From Alsobacter sp040380755 (GTDB taxonomy: Bacteria > Pseudomonadota > Alphaproteobacteria > Rhizobiales > Beijerinckiaceae), in the NCBI GenBank assembly GCA_040380755.1, contig JBEIIL010000183.1, positions 1 through 5,404 of the forward strand: a DNA stretch of 5,404 bases. Direction: 5' to 3'. Positions within the stretch are counted from its first letter, which is position 1, and each line of letters starts with the position of its first letter. The notes beneath the pieces were generated by a model. That model was given only the letters and a program-made list of their open reading frames with translations, searched no databases and had not been told where the DNA came from. This document shows, one piece after another, positions 1-5,404 of this stretch. The position numbers and the translations under genes are program-made.

Positions 1-774
1 CGGCTCTGGACCGTCGTCCGCGACGACCGCCCGTTCGGCGGCGCCGATCCACCGGCGGCCGCCTACTTCTACTCCCCCGATCGCTCGGGCGAGCACGCCG
101 AGGCTTGGCTGAAGGACTTCTCCGGTATCGTGCAGGCCGACGCCTTCTCCGGCTTCAACCGGCTTTACACGCCGGGCCGCAAGCCGGGGCCGATCATCGA
201 GGCCGCGTGCTGGGCACACGGGCGGCGCAAACTCTTCGAACTCGCCGATCTGAGGCGGGCACCGATGGCGATCGAGGCCGTGAAGCGGATCGACGCCCTC
301 TTCGAGATCGAACGCGAGATCAACGGGCTCGCACCGGAAAAGCGCTCGAAGATCCGTGCGGCGAGATCGCGTCCGCTCGTGGCCGACCTGGAGACCTGGC
401 TGCGAGCCAACCGGGCCAGGCTGTCGTCGAAATCGGCCATGGCCAATGCCATCGACTACATGCTGAAGCGCTGGCCCGCCTTCATCCGGTTCCTCGACGA
501 CGGCCGGATCTGCATGAGCAACAACGCCGCCGAACGAGCCGTCCGCGGCATCGCCGTCGGCCGCCGCAACTGGACCTTCGCAGGCTCGGATGCCGGCGGC
601 CGCCGCGCCGCCGCCATGTACACCTTGATCGAGACCGCGGAACTCAACGACGTCGACCCGCGCGCCTGGCTCGCCGATGTCCTCACCCGCTTGCCCGACT
701 ACCCGGCCAGACGACTCGACGAAATGCTGCCCTGGAACTGGAAACCGAAGCAGGATCAGCAGGTCGCCGCCTGA
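1..774 (+). CDS. tnpC: IS66 family transposase TnpC, C-terminal part (5' end outside window)
   Basis: The frame is open from base 1 to the TGA at 772-774 and gives 257 residues, roughly the C-terminal half of a protein that is usually a little over 500 aa. It is the DDE-type catalytic subunit that cuts and joins the ends of IS66 elements. Visible landmarks in order: RLWTVVRDDRPFGG at the start; FYSPDRSGEHAEAWL; QADAFSGFNRLY, with the second catalytic Asp at codon 139-141; CWAHGRRKLFELAD; and NNAAERAVRGIAVGRRNW followed by FAGSDAGG, with the catalytic Glu at codon 532-534. The family C-terminus MLPWNW is also present. The first catalytic Asp lies upstream of the window. No internal stop or frameshift is seen, so this end looks intact. 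IS66 normally also carries tnpA and tnpB upstream; they are not visible here. Confidence 0.93.
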   Translation, partial: RLWTVVRDDRPFGGADPPAAAYFYSPDRSGEHAEAWLKDFSGIVQADAFSGFNRLYTPGRKPGPIIEAACWAHGRRKLFELADLRRAPMAIEAVKRIDALFEIEREINGLAPEKRSKIRAARSRPLVADLETWLRANRARLSSKSAMANAIDYMLKRWPAFIRFLDDGRICMSNNAAERAVRGIAVGRRNWTFAGSDAGGRRAAAMYTLIETAELNDVDPRAWLADVLTRLPDYPARRLDEMLPWNWKPKQDQQVAA

Positions 775-807
775 AGCCTCACGCTGTCAACGACCACGAC
801 CGCGGTG

Positions 808-823
808 CTCACCGGATGCGTAC
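808..823. repeat. Probable right terminal inverted repeat of the IS66 element
   Basis: CTCACCGGATGCGTAC lies 34 bp after the tnpC stop and is the last sequence before response-regulator homology begins on the other strand. Read inward from the tip it is GTACGCATCCGGTGAG, close to the IS66 family tip as I remember it. The partner repeat at the left end is outside the window, so the pairing cannot be tested. The exact tip could be off by a base or two. Confidence 0.65.
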
Positions 824-1154
824 GCTTGATCGCAAGCGCCCGCAGCATCTCCCGCGCCTTGGCCATGACCGCGAGTTCGGTTTCCTGTGCAGTCGTGAGC
901 ACGAACGGGATCCGCGCCAGGGCTGGATCGCGCTGCATTGTCCGGTAGATATCCCAGCCGTTCATGGGCGACATGTAGCAGTCGCAGATCACGAGCCCGA
1001 AAGGCCGCGTCCGCAGCAGCTCGAGGCCCTTGCTGACGACTTCGGTCGTCTTCACGTCCGAGAAACCCGCGCGGATCAGCATCCGCCGGATCAGGTGGAG
1101 CGTGACGGTGCTGTCGTCGATGATGAGCACGGGACGGGAGAGATCGGTCGGCAT
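824..1154 (-). pseudogene. CheY-like response regulator, 3' end removed by IS66 insertion
   Basis: This is a single receiver domain: a phosphorelay protein that takes phosphate from a histidine kinase onto an aspartate. Taking ATG at 1154 as residue 1, the visible motifs are VLIIDDS (acidic pair D13-D14), VICDCYMSPMNGWD (phospho-acceptor D58), VLTTA (switch Thr T88) and LAIK (K110). T88 and K110 are 22 residues apart, the same spacing as in CheY (T87, K109). Host sequence ends right after the K110 codon (825-827), so the proline that normally follows and helix alpha-5 are lost. The frame continues into the IS for 22 foreign residues and stops at 756-758. The 1154 start puts the DD pair at the usual distance from the N-terminus but has no clear ribosome-binding site. 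An in-frame ATG at 1244 would add 30 residues unlike a receiver. A hybrid protein may still be made, but normal function is doubtful. Confidence 0.85.
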
Positions 1155-1240
1155 CTGGAGGGGTTTCCCGGGATTGCGCGACGGTACAGCGCAATGCTCA
1201 AAGGGGAGAGATCCCGACCGATCGCATTCTGACGATCCCA

Positions 1241-1272
1241 GCATCCGATCTCAGCATCCGATCTCAGCATCC
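1241..1272. repeat. 13-bp tandem duplication, two full copies plus a 6-bp third
   Basis: GCATCCGATCTCA occurs at 1241-1253 and again, identically, at 1254-1266, followed by GCATCC at 1267-1272. On the minus strand each unit reads TGAGATCGGATGC. The copy at 1254-1266 supplies the TGA stop of the upstream exported-protein gene, and the copy at 1241-1253 carries the ATG at 1244-1242 that could be read as an early start of the response regulator. The array therefore sits exactly at the junction of two same-strand genes. It looks like a simple slippage duplication; no protein-binding role is evident. Confidence 0.85.
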
Positions 1273-1671
1273 CTGGCTGGGACAGATCCGGCCGGGGATC
1301 TGGAACAGGGGTGGATCGGGCAGGATGAGCGGACGCTGGGCGTCAAGCCGCTGGCGGCCGAGATTGCGATCGAGTAGCCGCTGATTGCGGGCGGCATCGC
1401 GCCGCGCCGCGGCCGCGTCGCCGGAGACATCGGGCACCCGCAAGGTCTCGGACGCAAGCGGGGTCAGCGCCGGCGGCCTGCGGTTGGCCGGGGCGGTTTT
1501 GGCACCGAATGGCCGGCCTGCGGCCTCCGCCCGTTTCATCGCGGCGATCTTGGCCTCGACACAGGCACGGTAGCCGGGCTGGCCCCAGGTGCAGTCCTGT
1601 CCCTGGGCAACACCGGGCACAGGTGCAAGGAGTGCCGAGATGGCGATCCACAGCCGTAGCCCCGTCTTCAT
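1264..1671 (-). CDS. Small predicted exported protein, four cysteines, unknown function
   Basis: This 135-residue protein has no domain I recognise. The N-terminus looks like a Sec signal peptide: MKTGLRLW, then a hydrophobic stretch IAISALLAPVP, and a plausible cleavage site after GVA at residue 22. The mature part has Cys at about 27 and 37 (DCTWGQPGYRAC) and again at 130 and 135 (ICPSQGC), so two disulfides in the periplasm are possible. The middle is Ala-, Arg- and Pro-rich, probably flexible or helical (KIAAMKRAEAAGRP; AAAARRDAARNQRLLDRNLGRQ). The start is well supported: AGGGAG (complement at 1678-1683) lies 6 bases before the ATG. The gene diverges from the oxidoreductase at 1767 and is followed on its own strand by the broken response regulator, with which it might share a transcript. 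The signal peptide and ribosome site favour a real gene, but its role is unknown. Confidence 0.7.
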   Translation of the reverse strand: MKTGLRLWIAISALLAPVPGVAQGQDCTWGQPGYRACVEAKIAAMKRAEAAGRPFGAKTAPANRRPPALTPLASETLRVPDVSGDAAAARRDAARNQRLLDRNLGRQRLDAQRPLILPDPPLFQIPGRICPSQGC

Positions 1672-1766
1672 TCCAGGCTCCCTGCCGGACTGGCGACCAT
1701 TGTCAGCCGCTCCGCCACGAACTACCGACTGGCCATGATTGCAAACAGATGCAAGGACCCGGGACC
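1672..1766. promoter_or_regulatory. Divergent intergenic region between exported protein and oxidoreductase
   Basis: These 95 bp separate two outward-facing genes, so promoters for both should lie here or close by. On the plus strand TTGTCA (1700-1705), 17 bases, then TACCGA (1723-1728) is a possible but weak sigma-70-like pair upstream of the oxidoreductase; the -10 match is poor. Nothing convincing was seen for the other direction, and no operator palindrome stands out. The assignment rests mainly on gene arrangement. Confidence 0.3.
1753..1757 (+). promoter_or_regulatory. Ribosome-binding site for the FAD oxidoreductase
   Basis: AAGGA lies 9 bases before the ATG at 1767. It decides the start of the oxidoreductase: the open frame continues upstream to 1509, but that extension would be antisense to the exported-protein gene, and only the 1767 start places the FAD-binding motif at the N-terminus. 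Confidence 0.65.
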
Positions 1767-2909
1767 ATGAGTGACATCGAGGCCATCGTGGTCGGCGCCG
1801 GGGTCATCGGGTTGGCCGTTGCTCGCGCGCTGGCCCAAACCGGCTGCTCGGTTGTGGTTGTCGAACGGGCTGAGGCGATCGGCACCGAGACCTCGTCGCG
1901 CAACAGCGAGGTGATTCATGCGGGGCTCTACTACCCGGCCGGCAGCCTGAAGGCGCGCCTCTGCGTCGAGGGTCGGCGCCTTCTCTATGCGTTTTGCGCC
2001 AGCCACGGCGTCCCGCATCGGCGCTGCGGGAAGCTCGTGGTGGCGAGCGATCGCGCGGAACTGGATGCGGTGGAGACGATCGCTCAGCGCGGACTGGTCA
2101 ATGGCTGCGATGATCTCGTGATGATCAGCGGGGCGCAGGCCTTGGCCATGGAACCGGCACTGGCCTGCATCGGCGCACTGCACTCGCCCTCGACGGGTAT
2201 TGTCGACAGCCACGCCTTCATGCTGGCCCTGCAGGGTGATGCCGAGGATGCCGGCGCTGCATTCGCGTTCCATACGCCTTTCCTGCGCGCCGACGCCACC
2301 GGCAACGGGATCGTGGTCGAGACCGGAGGCGACGCGCCGCTCCGGTTCTCCAGCAGGATTTTGGTGAACACCGGCGGACTGCATGCGTCCCATGTCGCGC
2401 GGGCGATCGAGGGCCTGGCTCCTGGCCACGTCCCCGACACGCGCTATGCGCGCGGCGTCTATTTTGTCCTCGCCGGTCGTGCGCCGTTCTCGCATTTGAT
2501 CTATCCCGCGCCGCACGCCCATGGGCTGGGCGTACACCTGACGCTCGACATGGCGGGTGCGGCGCGGTTCGGGCCTGATGTCGAGTGGATCGACGCGATC
2601 GACTACCGGGTCGATCCGGCAAGGGCTGAAGGCTTCGACGCCGCCATCCGGCGGTACTGGCCCGGACTGCCGGACGGCGCCCTTGCGCCCGGCTATGCCG
2701 GAATCCGCCCGAAAACGGCGGGTCCGGACGATCCGGCGTCCGATTTCCAGATCGACGGGCCGGACATTCATGGCGTGCCAGGGCTCGTCAACCTGTTTGG
2801 AATCGAAAGTCCGGGTCTGACCGCGTCACTGGCGATCGCCGAGAGGGTTGTCGAACTGCTCGCAGACGCGGGAGAGATCAGGCGGCATCCGCAAAGGACT
2901 TGCGAATGA
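1767..2909 (+). CDS. FAD-dependent oxidoreductase, L-2-hydroxyglutarate oxidase (LhgO/L2HGDH)-like
   Basis: This 380-residue protein belongs to the D-amino-acid-oxidase/glycerol-3-phosphate-dehydrogenase fold. It begins at once with the FAD Rossmann motif VVGAGVIGLAVARAL (GxGxxG at 10-15) and an acidic end of strand 2 (VVVVE, E33) that holds the ADP ribose. Residues 43-57, SSRNSEVIHAGLYYP, followed by GSLKARLCVEG, are the hallmark of the L-2-hydroxyglutarate dehydrogenase group. HSPSTGIVDSHAF, IRPK and the C-terminal GIESPGLTASLAIAERV (about 345-361) agree and complete the FAD-facing end. The length is near the roughly 400 residues usual for the family. Known members oxidise L-2-hydroxyglutarate to 2-oxoglutarate, often passing electrons to the quinone pool. 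Many bacterial homologues with the NSEVIHAG variant are untested, so the substrate is uncertain. No csiD-like partner is visible. Its last 32 bp overlap the convergent HD-GYP gene. Confidence 0.88.
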   Translation: MSDIEAIVVGAGVIGLAVARALAQTGCSVVVVERAEAIGTETSSRNSEVIHAGLYYPAGSLKARLCVEGRRLLYAFCASHGVPHRRCGKLVVASDRAELDAVETIAQRGLVNGCDDLVMISGAQALAMEPALACIGALHSPSTGIVDSHAFMLALQGDAEDAGAAFAFHTPFLRADATGNGIVVETGGDAPLRFSSRILVNTGGLHASHVARAIEGLAPGHVPDTRYARGVYFVLAGRAPFSHLIYPAPHAHGLGVHLTLDMAGAARFGPDVEWIDAIDYRVDPARAEGFDAAIRRYWPGLPDGALAPGYAGIRPKTAGPDDPASDFQIDGPDIHGVPGLVNLFGIESPGLTASLAIAERVVELLADAGEIRRHPQRTCE

Positions 2910-3657
2910 AGCGGCAGAACGCGCGGACGATCGGCACGTCGAGCTTCGGCCCCATGCCCTCGAGGATTTCGAGGGCCGTCGCAGCGGTCATGGCGGGTCG
3001 ATAGGACCGGTCCTCTGTCAGGGCGGCATAAATGTCGGCAATCGTCGTGAGGCGGATGATGTCGCTGATCTCTGAGCCTGATATGCGGTTCGGATAGCCC
3101 GAACCGTCCAGAAACTCGTGGTGCGACGTGACAATATCGACGACTTCGGGCCCGAAAGCACCGATCTTCAGCATCACCTCACGCCCCTTGGTGGGATGGG
3201 TCTCGATGATGCATCGCTCCTCGTCGGTCAGGGCCCCGTTCTTGTCGAGCAATGCTATTGAAATCAGGGCCTTGCCGATGTCATGCAGGAGTCCGCCGAC
3301 CGCGATCCTGGCAAGGTCGGCTTCGCGGAAGCCCAGGGTCTGGCCAAAGGATACCGCGACGCCGGTGACGACGAGGCAGTGCCGGTAGGTGGTGTCATGG
3401 TGTGACCTCAAGGCGTCGACCCACGACGCAACGCCAACCTCGGCCAGCGACCCGATCAGTTTGCTGCACGGCTCCTCGAGATGCTCCGGGCGAAGATCGC
3501 GGCCGCCATGGGCCGTGGAAAAGATGTCCTGCATCGCGTCGTCGCACGCGAACAGGGCCTCCGCCTCGACGGCTGTGCGCGCCATCCAACCCTTGCGGGT
3601 CCGCTGGGTCGGAAGCTCGTCGAGACTGATTGGGACCCGCTTAAGTTGCGCAGACAC
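2878..3657 (-). CDS. HD-GYP domain protein, probable cyclic-di-GMP phosphodiesterase
   Basis: Numbered from a GTG start at 3657 it has 259 residues. The C-terminal two thirds is a full HD-GYP domain: TTYRH (H93), GGLLHDIGKA (H125, D126, K129), ETHPTKG (H154), SHHEFLDGSGYPNR (H179, H180, GYP at 187-189) and ADIYAALTEDRSYRPAM (D208). These are the metal ligands and GYP signature expected of an enzyme that hydrolyses cyclic di-GMP. The first 70 or so residues show no receiver, membrane segment or clear sensor. The opening LKRVPISLDELP faintly recalls the start of DUF3391, often joined to HD-GYP, but the rest of that domain is not evident. The start is uncertain: GTG 3657 keeps the DUF3391-like opening and has a weak AAAGAG upstream; ATG 3585 (235 aa) has AAGGG 4 bases before it. 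The frame stays open to 4488, but that part is antisense to the E1-like gene. The gene is probably cytoplasmic. Confidence 0.88.
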   Translation of the reverse strand: MSAQLKRVPISLDELPTQRTRKGWMARTAVEAEALFACDDAMQDIFSTAHGGRDLRPEHLEEPCSKLIGSLAEVGVASWVDALRSHHDTTYRHCLVVTGVAVSFGQTLGFREADLARIAVGGLLHDIGKALISIALLDKNGALTDEERCIIETHPTKGREVMLKIGAFGPEVVDIVTSHHEFLDGSGYPNRISGSEISDIIRLTTIADIYAALTEDRSYRPAMTAATALEILEGMGPKLDVPIVRAFCRFIRKSFADAA

Positions 3658-3769
3658 TTCGACACTCTTTTTCGACAAGTTACCTTGCGAGCGACGGATT
3701 GACGAACTCTGAAGGGACGAACCAACCAGCCCCGCTTTGACCGTTATCCTCAACGAGGTGTTGCAGGAA
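3658..3769. promoter_or_regulatory. Divergent intergenic region between HD-GYP gene and E1-like gene
   Basis: This stretch lies between outward-facing genes and is somewhat less GC-rich around 3658-3710 than its surroundings, as expected of promoter DNA. TTCGACA occurs twice in direct orientation (3658-3664 and 3671-3677), just upstream of the HD-GYP start. I found no convincing -35/-10 pair on either strand and no strong hairpin. Its role rests on gene arrangement. Confidence 0.3.
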
Positions 3770-3823
3770 TGCCCGGCCCCCGCATTCCGCCAGCCCGTCG
3801 GTTCTGCTACATCCGCGCCATGA
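3770..3823 (+). CDS. Possible 17-codon leader ORF overlapping the E1-like start
   Basis: This short frame runs from ATG 3770 to TGA 3821-3823 and encodes MPGPAFRQPVGSATSAP. GAGG (3756-3759) lies about 10 bases before its ATG, a reasonable ribosome site, whereas the E1-like ATG at 3820 has none. Its stop overlaps that ATG as ATGA, the classic arrangement for translational coupling, so ribosomes finishing the leader could restart on the large gene. The peptide resembles nothing known and has no run of one amino acid, so classic attenuation is unlikely. It could be chance; conservation of frame and overlap in relatives would decide. Confidence 0.35.
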   Translation, partial: CPAPAFRQPVGSATSAP

Positions 3824-5404
3824 CCAGTGCTGATCGCCTCGCCTGTCTGCAGGATCTCGAACGCCGCGTGCTGTGGCTGGCGTCGTGGACGATCCACAAC
3901 GCCAATCATCTGCGTGAACCCGATGCAGTGAAGATCGGCGGCCACCAGGCGTCGTCCGCCTCGCTCGTGGCAATCATGACGGCGCTCTATTTCGCGGTGC
4001 TGCGCCCGCAGGACCGCGTCGCCGTCAAGCCGCATGCCTCGCCGGTGTTCCACGCCATCCAGTATCTGGCGGGACAGCAGAGCCGGAAAAAGCTCGAGGC
4101 CTTCCGCAGCTTCAAGGGTGCGCAGAGCTATCCGTCGCGAACCAAGGACGTCGACGATGTCGATTTTTCGACCGGCTCGGTGGGGCTGGGGGTCGCGCAG
4201 ACGCTGTTTTCGGCGCTGGTGCAGGACTATGTGTCGGCCCACGGCTGGATGAAGCGGCCCGAGGGACGCATGGTCGCGCTCGTCGGCGATGCCGAGATGG
4301 ACGAGGGCAATATCTATGAGGCCCTGATCGAGGGCTGGAAGCACGGACTGCGCAACTGCTGGTGGATCGTCGACTACAATCGTCAATCCCTCGATTCTGT
4401 TGTCCGTGAGGGCCTCTGGCGCAAGTTCGAGCAGATTTTCGCCAGCTTCGGCTGGGATGTGGTGATCCTCAAATACGGCACGCTGCAACAGGCTGCCTTC
4501 GCGGAGCCGGGCGGGCAGGCGCTTCGCGACTGGATCGACCGCTGCCCGAACCAGCTCTATGCAGCCCTGACCTTCCAGGGCGGGGCGGCGTGGCGGCGTC
4601 GCCTGACCGATGAGATCGGTGATCAGGGACCTGTCACCGCCCTGCTCGACCGCCGGTCCGATGCGGACCTCGCGGCGCTGATGGGCAATCTAGGCGGCCA
4701 TGACATGCCGAGCCTGCTGGCAGCCTTCGAAGAGGCATCGCGGCACGACCGGCCGGTCTGCTTCCTCTGCTACACGATCAAGGGCCATGGCCTGCCGCTC
4801 GCCGGGCACAAGGACAACCATGCGGGCCTGCTGACGCCTTCGCAGATGGACGGCTTTCGCACCGCGGCCGGTGTGCGGCCCGGGTTCGAATGGGAGCCCT
4901 TCGAGGGCATTCTCCTGGATCCCGACCTGCTTGCGCAGTTCATCCGTTCGGCGCCGTTCTTTGCCGAGGGACCGCGGCGCCTCAGCGCGCCTGCGGTTGC
5001 GGTGCCGGACGGGCTGCCTGTCCTGTCGACGTCCGGCAAGCCCGTGTCCACCCAGATGGGCTTTGGCCAGATCCTCAACGAGATCGCCCGCAGCGAAACG
5101 GAGCTGGCGGCCCGGATCGTCACCACGTCCCCCGACGTGACCGTGTCGACCAATCTCGGTCCGTGGGTGAACCGGCGGGGCCTTTTCGCCCGCGAGAGCC
5201 TCGCCGACACGTTCCGGGCAGAGCGCATTCCGTCGACGTTCACGTGGGAGTTCGGCCCCTCGGGACAGCACCTGGAACTTGGGATCGCCGAGTCCAACCT
5301 GTTCATCATGCTGTCGGCGCTTGGTCTGTCGCACGCCATCAACGGCGTGCGCCTGCTGCCGATCGGCACCGTCTACGACCCCTTCATCTACAGGGCGGCC
5401 GACC
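3820..5404 (+). CDS. ThDP-dependent enzyme, homodimeric pyruvate dehydrogenase E1 / transketolase-like (3' end outside window)
   Basis: The frame is open from ATG 3820 to the window edge, giving 528 residues; I estimate a quarter to a third is missing. It has the one-chain layout of AceE and transketolase. The ThDP pyrophosphate half comes first: SWTIHNANH (H26), KIGGHQASSAS (38-48), PHASPVFHAIQYL, SYPSRTKD, DFSTGSVGLGVAQT, and the ThDP motif GDAEMDE (156-162) ending at DYNRQSLD (N187, Q189). The pyrimidine half follows, starting near STSGKPVSTQMGFG, with the activating Glu in GIAESNLF (E491) and YDPFIYRAAD at the edge. D157, N187 and Q189 align with the Mg ligands I recall in E. coli AceE (D230, N260, Q262). 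The usual GDG is GDA here. Such enzymes decarboxylate a 2-oxoacid or transfer two-carbon ketol units. No E2/E3 gene is in view, so pyruvate is not established. No Shine-Dalgarno is seen before this ATG (see the leader ORF). Confidence 0.85.
   Translation, partial: MTSADRLACLQDLERRVLWLASWTIHNANHLREPDAVKIGGHQASSASLVAIMTALYFAVLRPQDRVAVKPHASPVFHAIQYLAGQQSRKKLEAFRSFKGAQSYPSRTKDVDDVDFSTGSVGLGVAQTLFSALVQDYVSAHGWMKRPEGRMVALVGDAEMDEGNIYEALIEGWKHGLRNCWWIVDYNRQSLDSVVREGLWRKFEQIFASFGWDVVILKYGTLQQAAFAEPGGQALRDWIDRCPNQLYAALTFQGGAAWRRRLTDEIGDQGPVTALLDRRSDADLAALMGNLGGHDMPSLLAAFEEASRHDRPVCFLCYTIKGHGLPLAGHKDNHAGLLTPSQMDGFRTAAGVRPGFEWEPFEGILLDPDLLAQFIRSAPFFAEGPRRLSAPAVAVPDGLPVLSTSGKPVSTQMGFGQILNEIARSETELAARIVTTSPDVTVSTNLGPWVNRRGLFARESLADTFRAERIPSTFTWEFGPSGQHLELGIAESNLFIMLSALGLSHAINGVRLLPIGTVYDPFIYRAAD

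Larger units (their letters stand above)
1..823 (+). mobile_element. IS66-family insertion sequence, right-hand part
   Basis: The window opens inside an IS66-type element. It holds the 3' half of the transposase gene tnpC, then about 50 bp of non-coding tail ending in CTCACCGGATGCGTAC (808-823). The reverse complement, GTACGCATCCGGTGAG, resembles the GTAAGC...CCGGTGAG tips I recall for IS66-family terminal repeats. The boundary at 823/824 is supported independently: minus-strand response-regulator homology runs without interruption down to 825 and stops there. IS66 elements usually make 8-bp target duplications, which would make 824-831 (GCTTGATC) one copy. The other copy, the left end, and tnpA/tnpB lie outside the window, so element length and intactness cannot be judged. 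Confidence 0.85.

Noticed and set aside
105..1232. 375-residue plus-strand open frame running across tnpC, the IS end and the response regulator
   Set aside because: It is out of frame with tnpC and antisense to the receiver. The composition is Arg/His/Pro-rich, and it crosses the IS boundary.
1155..1244. In-frame ATG at 1244 as the response-regulator start
   Set aside because: It adds 30 residues unlike a receiver N-terminus and lies in the tandem repeat. It cannot be fully excluded because the 1154 start lacks a clear ribosome site.
1509..1766. 86-residue N-terminal extension of the oxidoreductase frame
   Set aside because: It would overlap the exported-protein gene in antisense, and the FAD motif belongs at the N-terminus. 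The ATG at 1767 has an AAGGA site.
1722..2771. 349-residue minus-strand open frame antisense to the oxidoreductase
   Set aside because: It is Arg/Gly/Asp-rich with no motif, lies opposite a gene with full family signatures, and is typical GC-rich shadow coding.
3658..4488. Minus-strand upstream extension of the HD-GYP frame, giving a 536-residue protein
   Set aside because: It is antisense to the well-conserved E1-like enzyme on the plus strand, whose motifs are clear from residue 23 on. The extension shows no recognisable domain and is an open shadow frame of GC-rich DNA.
4690..5369. Two overlapping minus-strand open frames of about 200 residues opposite the E1-like gene
   Set aside because: They are shadows of the plus-strand gene, which keeps its catalytic Glu motif and family sequence through this stretch.
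1..5404. CRISPR array, tRNA, rRNA, riboswitch or strong intrinsic terminator
   Set aside because: No regularly spaced repeats, tRNA-like TTCGA arm context, rRNA segments, or GC hairpin followed by a T run was found on reading both strands by eye.

Overview
The window is GC-rich (by eye well above 60 %), with the G/C-ending codons and dense antisense shadow frames usual in such DNA. Protein flavours point to an alphaproteobacterium, probably Hyphomicrobiales/Rhizobiales-like. These are an IS66-type TnpC, an L-2-hydroxyglutarate-oxidase-like FAD enzyme with the motif NSEVIHAGLYYP, an HD-GYP phosphodiesterase and a homodimeric E1/transketolase-type enzyme. The taxonomic placement is inferred, not proven.

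Layout. (a) 1-823: the right-hand end of an IS66-family element, holding the C-terminal half of TnpC and a short tail that ends in a terminal-repeat-like sequence. (b) 824-1154, minus strand: a single-domain (CheY-like) response regulator whose 3' end has been replaced by the IS. The break falls directly after the conserved lysine codon. (c) 1264-1671, minus strand: a small, apparently exported protein with four cysteines and no recognised domain. A 13-bp tandem duplication sits across its stop codon. (d) 1767-2909, plus strand: a complete FAD-dependent oxidoreductase of the LhgO/L2HGDH type. (e) 2878-3657, minus strand: a complete HD-GYP domain protein that meets the oxidoreductase tail to tail with a 32-bp overlap. 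(f) 3770-3823 and 3820-5404, plus strand: a possible 17-codon leader ORF joined by an ATGA overlap to a large ThDP-dependent E1/transketolase-like enzyme, which is cut by the window edge.

How they work together. Genes (d) and (f) are metabolic: oxidation of a 2-hydroxyacid-like substrate, and decarboxylation of a 2-oxoacid or ketol transfer. They are on the same strand but separated by the opposite-strand gene (e), so they are not one operon. Genes (b) and (e) are signalling genes, a receiver and a probable cyclic-di-GMP phosphodiesterase, also on a common strand but separated by (c) and (d). A receiver-to-phosphodiesterase link is only a guess. The clearest event in the window is disruption of the receiver gene by IS66. 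No complete novel system, CRISPR array, tRNA or rRNA was seen.
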